From: Deltaproteobacteria bacterium
GTDB lineage: Bacteria; Desulfobacterota; Binatia; UBA9968
NCBI GenBank assembly: GCA_020027655.1
Contig: JAHKKJ010000219.1
Location: 1-6,380 of the forward strand
Reading direction: 5' to 3'
DNA length: 6,380 bases
This document shows, in pieces, positions 1 through 5,689 of this stretch. The position numbers were made by a program, and so were the translations under genes. The stretch's first letter is position 1. The number at the start of each line of letters is the position of its first letter. The notes under the pieces are model-generated. The model made no database searches. It saw only the letters and a program-made list of their open reading frames with translations, and was not told where the DNA came from.

Positions 1-2059
1 CGGTCTTGCCCATGACCGCGATCGGGAAAACGCTGGAGTCTAGTGCATGAGCCGTGCCGGTGGGGATTCGCACGACGCCGCGCAGGCCTTCCTGAATAAG
101 CGCGAGCGCGGAGTCGTTGATATCGACCGCAGAACGCTCGATCTCGTTATCGGCCGCCACCTCGCCCGAATCGCGGACGATTTTTCGGATCACATACGGC
201 TCGGCGACGATCCCCGATGCCATGGTGCGGTACGCATTGGCCAGCTCGAGCAAATTCATTTCGGACGCGCCCAACGCCGTCGTGGCATAGGGCTGCAATC
301 GCGTCTGGACCCCTAGACTCCGTGACGTTCGCACCACACTGGCAATCCCAATCTGCCCTGTGAGCCAAATCGCGACGGCGTTTCTGGATTCTGCGAGCGC
401 CTCGCGGACCGGAATCATGCCTTTGAATCGTTCATCGTAGTTTGAGATCCATTTCGTACTCTGTTTCTCTCCATCCGGAACACCGATCGGTTCGTCGGGA
501 ACCACGGTCTCAAGATTAAAGCCTCCCTGTCGAAAAGCAGCGAGATAAACCATAGGTTTCATCGTTGACCCAGGTTGCCGCAGGGACTTCGTGACGCGGT
601 TAAAGTCGCTGTATACGGCGGAGCGGTCCTGGTAGAACTGACGACCGCCCGTCCCGGCGAGGATGCTCGCATCGCGGTTTTTTAGCACGACCACAGCGCC
701 CTGGATTATCCCTTTGGCACTCGGGTGTCGCTGCTCGTAAAGCTCGAGGCCGCGCTCCAGTGCTTGGTTGGCAATTTGCTGCACCCGGGCATCCACCGTC
801 GAGTAAACCTGGATACGCCCCCGAAAGAGATTTTCAACAGTGAGGTCCGCGCCCCGGCCTTTGAGCTCCTGAAGGATAGTTCCAAGAACCGCGGGCGCCT
901 GAAGCATCTTGTCTTTGCGCCGCGCGATCACTCGAATCGGACGCTGCTCGGCTGAATTCACGCTGTCCCGGGAAATGAAACCGTTTGCCGCCATAAGCGC
1001 CAGAGTTTGATTTCTGCGGCGCAGGACTCTCTCCGTTTCCTTCGCGCTGGGCGCGTAGTAACGAGGCGACTTGGCGATGCCTGCGAGGAGCGCTGCCTTG
1101 TCGGCGTCATCGGCGGTGAACGTGGCGAGAGACCGGCCAAAATAGTATTCCGCCGCCGTGGCAAACCCGTACTGGCTGTTTCCCATGTAAATGAAGCTGG
1201 TGTAGCGGGCGAGAATTTCTTCCTTAGCGTTGCGTTTCGAACCGAAACGATTCTGCATCTCTTCTTCGATCCACAACGAGAGCCGAATCTCCTCCAGCTT
1301 TCGAACCAGCATGTTGACGCTACGCGCGCCGATCGCATACGACAACGCGCGGGCTAGGAGTCCGCCATGCCGGAGCTGGTTGCTGTTTTCTTGAGCCGTC
1401 AGGTTCTGCAGAAAATGACCTCGCACAAGCTGTTGAGTGATCGTCGATCCGCCTTGGGGGAAGATCACCGGACTCATATTATCGTCTTGCGGTCCGATCC
1501 CTATAAGACGTGCGACCAGAGTTCCAATCCTGACTTTGCCCAGCACGCGAGGAATTACCGAATAGTTAACGCCGCTATGGGAGAAGAAATTCTTGTCTTC
1601 CGCAGCGATGATTGCGTCACGGACAATCCGAGGGATGTCCTCATACTTTGTGAGCCGCCGGTGCTCTCTTGCCAGCTCTATGAGTGGCTGGCCGTTGGCA
1701 TCGTAAACGGTGCCGATCGCAGGAAACTCAAAGCGGGCGAATGGTTCAATGTCAGGCAGGGCGGTTCGATCAAAATAGACGTAATGGATTCCAACTGTAA
1801 TTAGAGCGGCTGTAAAAACTGTTGTGCAAATTACAAAGTAAAGGACGCCTCTCTGCCAACGAAGTCTGCTTAATCGGATCTTAAAGATTCTCCGAGCCGC
1901 CGCCAGAACACTTACCCGCATACCTCTGAACCAAGTTACAACAAACCTCGCGGACCCCCATCGCGCGCGCAGGTAAGGTTCAGGGAAAGGAATAAGTGCG
2001 AAGCCCGACAGTCCGGCGGTCAGAGCAACAACAAGAAACATTAGTAACCGATACAACAT
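1..2059 (-). CDS. Class A penicillin-binding protein (PBP1A type), C-terminus cut by window edge
   Basis: Bifunctional peptidoglycan synthase: GT51 transglycosylase followed by a penicillin-binding transpeptidase, anchored in the inner membrane. The frame is open from ATG 2059 to the left edge (686 codons). GT51 motifs are EDKNFFSHSG (154-163), GGSTITQQLVR (203-213), RKLEEIRLSLWIE (253-265), KEEILARYTSFIYMG (279-293) and SPRYYAP (331-337). Transpeptidase motifs are S498-T-M-K501, S559-R-N561, and KTG starting at K685, cut by position 1. The catalytic Glu is likely E154. Two hydrophobic segments (about 4-22 and 72-92) flank an Arg-rich stretch, where one anchor is usual. About 30 residues separate GT motifs 1 and 2, longer than in E. 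coli-type PBPs. The start has GGGGA six bases upstream, and an in-frame TGA lies just before it. No clear promoter was found in 2060-2244. Family assignment is firm; the specific paralogue is not. Confidence 0.95.
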   Translation of the reverse strand, partial: MLYRLLMFLVVALTAGLSGFALIPFPEPYLRARWGSARFVVTWFRGMRVSVLAAARRIFKIRLSRLRWQRGVLYFVICTTVFTAALITVGIHYVYFDRTALPDIEPFARFEFPAIGTVYDANGQPLIELAREHRRLTKYEDIPRIVRDAIIAAEDKNFFSHSGVNYSVIPRVLGKVRIGTLVARLIGIGPQDDNMSPVIFPQGGSTITQQLVRGHFLQNLTAQENSNQLRHGGLLARALSYAIGARSVNMLVRKLEEIRLSLWIEEEMQNRFGSKRNAKEEILARYTSFIYMGNSQYGFATAAEYYFGRSLATFTADDADKAALLAGIAKSPRYYAPSAKETERVLRRRNQTLALMAANGFISRDSVNSAEQRPIRVIARRKDKMLQAPAVLGTILQELKGRGADLTVENLFRGRIQVYSTVDARVQQIANQALERGLELYEQRHPSAKGIIQGAVVVLKNRDASILAGTGGRQFYQDRSAVYSDFNRVTKSLRQPGSTMKPMVYLAAFRQGGFNLETVVPDEPIGVPDGEKQSTKWISNYDERFKGMIPVREALAESRNAVAIWLTGQIGIASVVRTSRSLGVQTRLQPYATTALGASEMNLLELANAYRTMASGIVAEPYVIRKIVRDSGEVAADNEIERSAVDINDSALALIQEGLRGVVRIPTGTAHALDSSVFPIAVMGKT

Positions 2060-2244
2060 AACCTGTCCCCGATGATCAATTCAGCGAAGCGCCGTCTTGC
2101 GTCCGCGGTAGCGTCTTTCTGCAACTGTCTGTTTATCTTAGAGTCCTCCTGGATAGCATGGACGCTTATAGGTAAACGGTCGACGCAGACGTGGCACCGC
2201 CCTGAAGGACCCGTGTCCGCACTGGGTTTGGGCCCGTGACGGCG

Positions 2245-2436
2245 TCACTTCCCCACGTGAATCATCGAGAGGGAGCTCATAAGTCCAAAAACATTCAGGA
2301 GCCACACAACTACGACAATGACCACAACACCATTCAAGATCGACTTTATGGATCCTGCCATCGGTATGTAGCGATTAACTAGCCCGAGGAGAACGCCCAC
2401 CACGATCAGGACCACTACGAGTTGAACTAAAGGCAT
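2245..2436 (-). CDS. Thivi_2564-type small membrane protein, 63 aa
   Basis: Very small inner-membrane protein with two predicted helices (about 2-21 and 35-52) joined by a short loop, NRYIPMAGSIKSILN. This pattern matches, from memory, the family named Thivi_2564 membrane protein; its function is unknown. Members are often seen near other tiny stress-related membrane proteins. I chose ATG 2436 because GGAGG lies five bases before it; a GTG at 2442 is in frame but would overlap this ribosome site. A 5-bp hairpin (2446-2462, stem CCTGT/ACAGG) touches the upstream end of the Shine-Dalgarno sequence and could tune translation. The stop codon lies inside a small dyad GTGAC-GGC-GTCAC (2236-2248), but no T-rich tract follows, so I do not call a terminator. 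Transcription probably starts at the sigma-54-like promoter at 2659-2673. Confidence 0.8.
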   Translation of the reverse strand: MPLVQLVVVLIVVGVLLGLVNRYIPMAGSIKSILNGVVVIVVVVWLLNVFGLMSSLSMIHVGK

Positions 2437-2621
2437 AAGCACCTCCCTGTTTCCGAGACAGGCGCCTTTAGGGCCGTTCCCCGGTTATGTTTATTAAGTA
2501 GAGCCGATTTGCGGTTCAAGCTCGCCGCCTCGGTAATAAATCTACGACCGACCATGAGGCCAAGTGACAATACACCCGTCTGCAGCAGAATCATGACGAC
2601 GATCAAAATGGTTGCGCGCAT
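2427..2621 (-). CDS. Possible 64-aa single-helix membrane protein overlapping the next gene
   Basis: Doubtful small gene. Residues 3-24 form one strongly hydrophobic segment, followed by a basic, polar tail ending in GRCLCL. The start ATG 2621 lies about 26 bases downstream of the transcription start predicted from the sigma-54-like element. It has a modest purine-rich AGAGAAG four bases upstream. The stop lies inside the start region of the Thivi_2564-type gene, so the two ORFs overlap by 10 bases and could be translationally coupled. The first 20 residues recall the N-terminus of tiny DUF3309-type proteins, but the conserved remainder of that family is absent. I recognise no family for the whole protein. 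It may instead be a chance ORF in the leader of the next gene. Confidence 0.38.
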   Translation of the reverse strand: MRATILIVVMILLQTGVLSLGLMVGRRFITEAASLNRKSALLNKHNRGTALKAPVSETGRCLCL

Positions 2622-2658
2622 ATCGCTTCTCTGTAAGAACTATCGAAGCTAAGTACGG

Positions 2659-2673
2659 GCAAGTCTTGTGCCA
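2659..2673 (-). promoter_or_regulatory. Sigma-54 (RpoN) -24/-12 promoter, first copy
   Basis: On the minus strand the sequence reads TGGCAC-AAGAC-TTGC. This has the invariant GG and GC dinucleotides ten bases apart, as required by the sigma-54 consensus TGGCAC-N5-TTGCW. The predicted start is near 2647, about 26 bases before ATG 2621 and about 211 bases before ATG 2436. A palindromic enhancer-like element lies 84 bases upstream (2758-2784), the usual situation for a sigma-54 promoter activated by a bEBP. The match is by eye and has not been scored against a matrix. Confidence 0.75.
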
Positions 2674-2748
2674 CAACTTGTATTGAGAAAAAGGTAAATG
2701 TTCGGATAGATTTCTTAACCCGTCAGGATAAGCAACCAGAGAAAGCTC

Positions 2749-2784
2749 GTCGAAAGCGTCGACACTTTCGACTAAACGGTCGTA
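2749..2784. promoter_or_regulatory. Enhancer-like element with GTCGA/TCGAC dyads, first copy
   Basis: Positions 2749-2756 and 2765-2772 form a perfect 8-bp inverted repeat (GTCGAAAG / CTTTCGAC) with an 8-base spacer that itself contains GTCGAC. A further half-site, GGTCG, follows at 2778-2782. The 27 bases at 2758-2784 agree at 22 positions with 4437-4463, which lies at almost the same distance upstream of a second sigma-54-like promoter. I infer a binding site for a sigma-54-dependent activator of the NtrC class. The identity of that activator is unknown and it is not encoded in this window. Confidence 0.6.
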
Positions 2785-2800
2785 TGAGGGAACGGTGCGT

Positions 2801-2834
2801 TGAACTACCCCGCAGCAAGCTGCAGGGAATTAAA
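2801..2834. repeat. REP-like palindromic element
   Basis: An imperfect hairpin occupies 2808-2827: CCCC-GCAG, loop CAAG, CTGC-AGGG, with one C/A mismatch. It is flanked by TGAACTA on the left and GAATTAAACCC on the right. On the minus strand a GTAG tetranucleotide stands at the foot of the hairpin, as in REP elements mobilised by REP-associated tyrosine transposases. From memory, very similar intergenic palindromes recur in several environmental bacterial genomes. Only one copy is in the window, so its repeated nature is not shown here. It could instead be a simple stem-loop between the 54-residue gene and the enhancer. Confidence 0.4.
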
Positions 2835-2897
2835 CCCGCAGAGATTAAAACAGATTAATGCAGGTATTTACTCGTGGAAAAGTGCCGGTCAACGATT

Positions 2898-3062
2898 TCA
2901 CCTGTGAGAGATGCGCCTTTTTAAAATCTCCACCAAAACCAGACGGGAAAGATGATAGGCCTCTTTTGTGTCATCGGAATATTCAAAGGCTACATCGCTG
3001 ATCGTTGCTATGAGCTCTCCCAAGGTGGTGTCGATCCTGTGGTCATTACGGTTTACTTTCAT
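2898..3062 (-). CDS. Small hypothetical protein, 54 aa
   Basis: Unrecognised small soluble protein with no membrane segment or signal peptide. After a polar N-terminus (MKVNRNDHRID), residues 12-50 look like two amphipathic helices: TLGELIATISDVAFEYS, then an acidic turn DDTKEAYH, then LSRLVLVEILKRRI. I chose ATG 3062 because GGGAG lies four bases upstream; a longer frame starting at 3128 exists but lacks a ribosome site. Proteins of this look (LGEL...AFEY..D...AY) occur, from memory, as hypothetical genes near small stress proteins and receiver proteins, but no function is assigned. It lies 129 bases downstream of the response regulator and might be cotranscribed with it; I saw no terminator between them. 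Confidence 0.6.
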   Translation of the reverse strand: MKVNRNDHRIDTTLGELIATISDVAFEYSDDTKEAYHLSRLVLVEILKRRISHR

Positions 3063-3191
3063 GTCGCTCCCTTCACTTAGAGAAGACAGGAACGATCCGA
3101 AGTTCCTTTTGAAACGCGGCGCTGACACGCGTAAATAACTATGTTACCGGTCAAGATCACTCGAATCTTCTTTCCCGACTAGATGGCAGTT

Positions 3192-3593
3192 TCATAGGCC
3201 CGTTGCCACGATTGTTTTTGGTGTTTCTGCGGACACTAAGTTGGTAAGACGCCTTTCGAGCACGGAAATCGCAAAGGGCTTGGAAATGAAATCATCGCAG
3301 CCTGCCGAAAGACACCGCTGCCCGGCTATGTCGCCGGCAGACCCGGTCGCCGCAAGAATGGGTATATTCCTGTAGACGGGATGCTTTTTTAGAATCGCCG
3401 CGAGCCCAAAGCCTGAGATAGCCGGTAATCGCATGTCCATGAGAATGACTCTCGGTGTTTGGCACTCAAGTTTGGCCAGCGCTTCCCGGCCACTCTCGGC
3501 AAGGATTGGATCCCATCCCCGTGAGGCGAGAATCTTTCCCAGCAGCTCGCGAAGATGACAAGAATCTTCGACAGTATTTTTCCTTGACCACAC
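3192..3593 (-). CDS. Single-domain response regulator (receiver / CheY-like)
   Basis: Stand-alone phosphoacceptor receiver with no output domain, 133 aa. It would accept phosphate from an unseen histidine kinase and act through protein contacts. The active site is complete: acidic pair E9-D10, phosphorylated D53 (in LMDMRLP), T83 (ILAATG) and K105 (FISKPF). The first strand is odd. The usual KILVVEDS is replaced by RKNTVEDS, while a neighbouring frame reads GKIL just before, which suggests a small deletion near 3571-3580. The start is GTG 3593 with a perfect AGGAGG six bases upstream; no in-frame ATG is better. A sigma-70-like promoter lies about 70 bases upstream of it. The C-terminal tail of about 13 residues after the domain is unstructured. 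Domain identity is firm; intactness is less so. Confidence 0.88.
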   Translation of the reverse strand: MWSRKNTVEDSCHLRELLGKILASRGWDPILAESGREALAKLECQTPRVILMDMRLPAISGFGLAAILKKHPVYRNIPILAATGSAGDIAGQRCLSAGCDDFISKPFAISVLERRLTNLVSAETPKTIVATGL

Positions 3594-3661
3594 AGCTCTC
3601 CTCCTAACAAGGCGTCACCCATCGTGATGATGAGGTTGGAGCCTGTCTTCTCAGTATGTAG

Positions 3662-3692
3662 ATTATAGTGGTTCAGAACGGATTACTGTCTA
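3662..3692 (-). promoter_or_regulatory. Sigma-70-like promoter candidate for the response regulator
   Basis: On the minus strand a perfect -10 box TATAAT (3662-3667) is preceded by TAGACA (3687-3692) with a 19-base spacer, somewhat longer than the ideal 17. It lies between the terminator candidate of the upstream 95-residue gene and the GTG start at 3593. This fits a separate transcription unit for the response regulator. It was found by eye and the weak spacing lowers confidence. Confidence 0.4.
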
Positions 3693-3706
3693 ATACTGGA
3701 CAATTT

Positions 3707-3750
3707 CGAAAGAAAATTATCGGGCGGACTGTTTAGCTATTAAGCCGCCC
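3707..3750 (-). terminator. Rho-independent terminator candidate after the 95-aa gene
   Basis: Minus-strand GGGCGG (3745-3750, inside the last codons) pairs with CCGCCC (3722-3727) across a loop of about 17 bases. CT/AG can add two more pairs. The stem is followed by ATAATTTTCTTTC, a moderately T-rich tract. The hairpin overlaps the stop codon of the 95-residue gene. The long loop and imperfect tract make this a medium-strength prediction. Confidence 0.5.
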
Positions 3751-4027
3751 TTGCCGCAAGCTCGGCATCTCCAAGATGATGACTCAGCTGTTCCTGAAAC
3801 CAGGTGTTCTTGGGCCACTGCCACTTGATGTGGGGAAGATCCTCGCCATGGTAAGAACAGCCGTTCGCCTTGCTCTGCAAGAAGACGAGCTGCCAGTCGC
3901 TCAGCTTCTCCTCAGTAACATGATCTTTCGTGATCAGCCCTTTCACCAGCTCCGCCACACCGCTTAAGGAATCTCGAGCCAAGAAGCCAATCGGGGATAA
4001 TTCCGTTTCGAGATAATTGATCTTCAT
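3740..4027 (-). CDS. Orphan hypothetical protein, 95 aa
   Basis: Unrecognised soluble protein. I see no signal peptide or membrane segment. The N-terminal half (residues 10-50) appears helical and acidic. The second half is rich in aromatic residues and histidine: SDWQLVFLQ, the stretch CSYHGEDLPHIKWQWPKNTWF around 57-77, and HH at 83-84. C57, H60, H66, H83 and H84 could bind metal, but there is no recognised metal motif. The start ATG 4027 is clear because GAGGAGG ends five bases before it; an in-frame ATG at 4114 would give 29 more residues but has no ribosome site. Its promoter is probably the sigma-54-like element at 4340-4354, leaving an unusually long leader of about 300 bases. A terminator candidate follows the gene. 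Expression under an inducible promoter suggests a conditional role, which is inference. Confidence 0.7.
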   Translation of the reverse strand: MKINYLETELSPIGFLARDSLSGVAELVKGLITKDHVTEEKLSDWQLVFLQSKANGCSYHGEDLPHIKWQWPKNTWFQEQLSHHLGDAELAARAA

Positions 4028-4328
4028 CGTTACCTCCTCGGTAATTTGTTTTTTCACTTTAGGCCACCGGCTGCTGAGGTCTTTTCGCCTGACAACAGTT
4101 ACTAAGGATTTCATTGGTTAGGAGACATAAGACGCCCAAGGGGCGAGTCCTGGAGAGCGCGGGCACCCGAACGTAAAGGAAGCGTTCAGGCCCCGGGCCG
4201 CTGGAATAACCGCCCCTGGAGTGGATTGGGCGGTGGCCGACAAGACACAGGCTTATTGCCCGCGCGCGGAAGGGCTCGTCCCTTGGGTTCTTCCCGAACT
4301 CAAGTTGTCTACATACCTATGAACTCCT
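4028..4328 (-). other. Long structured leader, or a separate small RNA, downstream of a sigma-54 promoter
   Basis: From the predicted start near 4328 to ATG 4027 there is no supported ORF; the first ATG (at 4315) is followed at once by a stop. The stretch is GC-rich and full of short inverted repeats. Examples are CCGCCC/GGGCGG with a 12-base loop (4211-4234), GAACG/CGTTC (4170-4187), GGCCC-C-GGGCC (4189-4199) and CGCCC-CTT-GGGCG (4133-4145). The last is followed on the minus strand by TCTTATGTCT and might end a transcript of roughly 200 nt, though its T content is low. It matches no riboswitch or RNA family I recognise. It may be a regulatory 5' leader, a sigma-54-dependent sRNA, or simple GC-rich spacer. 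Confidence 0.35.
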
Positions 4329-4339
4329 TAATATGTAGA

Positions 4340-4354
4340 GCACTACCTGTGCCA
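4340..4354 (-). promoter_or_regulatory. Sigma-54 (RpoN) -24/-12 promoter, second copy
   Basis: The minus strand reads TGGCAC-AGGTA-GTGC, preceded by TTT. The -24 GG and -12 GC are correctly ten bases apart; the only departure from the core consensus is G for T at the start of the -12 block. The predicted start is near 4328. The enhancer-like element at 4437-4463 is 82 bases upstream, almost the same geometry as at the first copy, which strengthens both calls. The first convincing gene downstream is the 95-residue ORF at 4027. Confidence 0.68.
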
Positions 4355-4435
4355 AAATCTATGGCGAGGGAAAGGCTACGTTCTTGATGACTTCTCGGCG
4401 CTGTCGGAATCAAACGAGAGACGGCTCGTTAAAAG

Positions 4436-4463
4436 GGTCGAAACTCTCGACCAAAAGGTCGAA
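4436..4463. promoter_or_regulatory. Enhancer-like element with GTCGA/TCGAC dyads, second copy
   Basis: Positions 4436-4452 form a perfect 17-bp dyad, GGTCGA-AACTC-TCGACC. A third half-site, GGTCGA, follows at 4457-4462 after AAAA. Aligned without gaps to 2758-2784, 22 of 27 bases agree, including all GTCG/CGAC cores and the AAA between dyad and third half-site. The arrangement suggests a dimer site plus an adjacent half-site, typical of upstream activator sequences for NtrC-class proteins. The protein that binds it is unknown. Confidence 0.6.
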
Positions 4464-4879
4464 TTAGATTACTCAGCTCGCAGTGAAAAAACAGCGGTTG
4501 AACGTACGCTGATAGACGATGATTTTTGGAATGTTGTACTGCGCAAGGGCGCCACCATGGTCTAAGGCATAGCGACACACGGGTCGGACCACGCTATGTG
4601 TGAGTATTTTAGAATTTTTCGCCCGAGAGACAGTGTTTCCCAGGCTTAGCGCATCCCTTTCGCCGCCAAAATCATTCGCGTAGGCTTTTCAGTACTCCGG
4701 CAGTGTGTACGTCCACCCACTCGGCGACCTGCGATCACTCTCTTAGAGCGCACGTTTCGCCCTTTAAAAGGGACCGCTAGTCGCCCGCAGCCACCCTATT
4801 TCGCGCACTTCATCCGTCCGATCAATATATTTGCGCGGGTCCGACCTGGTTCCTTTATTGCTGCCTCCCTTCAGCCGGT
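4464..4879. other. Intergenic stretch without a supported gene
   Basis: No ORF here has a believable start and ribosome site. It contains a 7-bp inverted repeat, CATAGCG (4568-4574) and CGCTATG (4592-4598), with a 17-base loop and T-rich sequence on its right. It also contains a small palindrome CCCTTTAAAAGGG (4760-4772). Neither is a convincing terminator for the transglutaminase gene that ends at 4880. A plus-strand frame open from 4332 to 4565 enters this stretch but has no usual start codon. Confidence 0.5.
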
Positions 4880-5689
4880 TCACCCCTCGCTCACCTCGTC
4901 GGTCCGAACCTTGAAACTCTTCAAGGTATTGGGACCGAAGGTGCTGCTGATGGCGGCGTCGGCAGCGTCGCGGCCGCGGGCGATCAACACGCGTCCGATG
5001 CGCGGGGTATTGTTGCGGGCGTCGAAGGTGTACCAATGGCCGTCAAGGTAGGCCTCGAACCAGGCGGCGAAATCCATCGGGCCATAGGGCGGCGGCACGC
5101 CGATGTCGCCCAGGTAGCCGGTGCAGTAACGTGCGGGGATGTTCATGCAGCGACAGAAGGCGACGGCGAGGTGTGCGTAATCACGGCAAACGCCGGTCCT
5201 CTCGTGGAAAGCCTCCCAGGCCGTCTTGGAGCGCGCGTGCTCGTAGCCAAATGTGATATGCCGGTGGACGTGGTCGCAGATCGCCTGGACGCGCCCCCAT
5301 CCGGTCGATGAGTTGCCGAACAGTTGCCAGGCTGTCTCGGACAGGCGATCGGTCTCGCAATATCGGCTCCCCAACAGGAACAGCAGGGTCTCGTCGGGCA
5401 GTTCTTCCACCGGCGTCTGTCTCGCCGACGAGACAACCACATCCGGCTGGCCCGTATCCCTCACGAGCGCATCGGCGGACAGCTTGACAATCCCCTTGGG
5501 CGCGACGATACGGCTGCACCAGTTGCCAAAGCTGTCGCGATAGGCGGTGAGCGGGACGGGCGGGTCGGCGATCAGGTGGTCGGGAATGATGATGTCGGAG
5601 ACGCGCGTGTAGTGGACGCTCAAGGTCAGGATCATCGGGGTCGGCTGCGGGCAGTCGTAGATCAATTCGTAGCCGACGCGGATCTGCAT
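4880..5689 (-). CDS. Transglutaminase-like cysteine protease family protein (Anbu-associated)
   Basis: Papain-fold transglutaminase-like protein of 269 aa, the usual length for COG1305 members linked to Anbu. There is no signal peptide, so it is probably cytoplasmic. Residues 1-90 form the beta-rich N-terminal domain of bacterial transglutaminase-like proteins; 133-230 form the core. The catalytic Cys is C168 in TGVCRDYAHLA and the catalytic Asp is D223 in WYTFDARNN. The usual His of the HAW motif is Ala here (DFAAWFEAYL, A208), so a classical Cys-His-Asp triad is not visible. The family C-terminus, IGRVLIARGRDAADAA...TFG, is present. ATG 5689 follows AGGAG at a spacing of about ten bases. 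The gene starts 34 bases after the Anbu stop, indicating one operon. GC content is visibly higher than in the small genes to the left. Substrate is unknown; a role in peptide cleavage or crosslinking together with Anbu is inferred. Confidence 0.93.
   Translation of the reverse strand: MQIRVGYELIYDCPQPTPMILTLSVHYTRVSDIIIPDHLIADPPVPLTAYRDSFGNWCSRIVAPKGIVKLSADALVRDTGQPDVVVSSARQTPVEELPDETLLFLLGSRYCETDRLSETAWQLFGNSSTGWGRVQAICDHVHRHITFGYEHARSKTAWEAFHERTGVCRDYAHLAVAFCRCMNIPARYCTGYLGDIGVPPPYGPMDFAAWFEAYLDGHWYTFDARNNTPRIGRVLIARGRDAADAAISSTFGPNTLKSFKVRTDEVSEG

Noticed and set aside
958..1357. ORFs of 126 and 116 residues on opposite strands.
   Set aside because: Both are out-of-frame shadows of the PBP1A gene; their translations are Arg-rich or lack any domain, while the PBP frame has all family motifs.
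2173..2203. TAAACGGTCG, identical to part of the first enhancer, followed by TGGCAC on the plus strand.
   Set aside because: The bases after TGGCAC-N5 are TGAA, so the essential -12 GC is missing; there is no dyad and no plus-strand gene downstream. Probably coincidence or a degenerate half-site.
2236..2248. Dyad GTGAC-GGC-GTCAC at the end of the Thivi_2564-type gene considered as a terminator.
   Set aside because: Only five base pairs and followed by GGGCCCAAACCC with no T tract.
3776..3967. Plus-strand 63-residue ORF opposite the 95-residue gene.
   Set aside because: It is antisense to a gene with a perfect ribosome site and shows no ribosome site of its own.
4332..4565. Plus-strand frame open for 77 codons, with a charged helical-looking translation ending in WNVVLRKGATMV.
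   Set aside because: It has no ATG, GTG or TTG start near its beginning and no ribosome site, and it runs through the sigma-54 promoter and enhancer element. An open frame of this length is expected by chance; at most it is a gene relic.
4568..4598. Inverted repeat CATAGCG/CGCTATG considered as a terminator.
   Set aside because: The stem is not GC-rich, the loop is 17 bases, the T-rich stretch begins several bases away, and no plus-strand gene precedes it.
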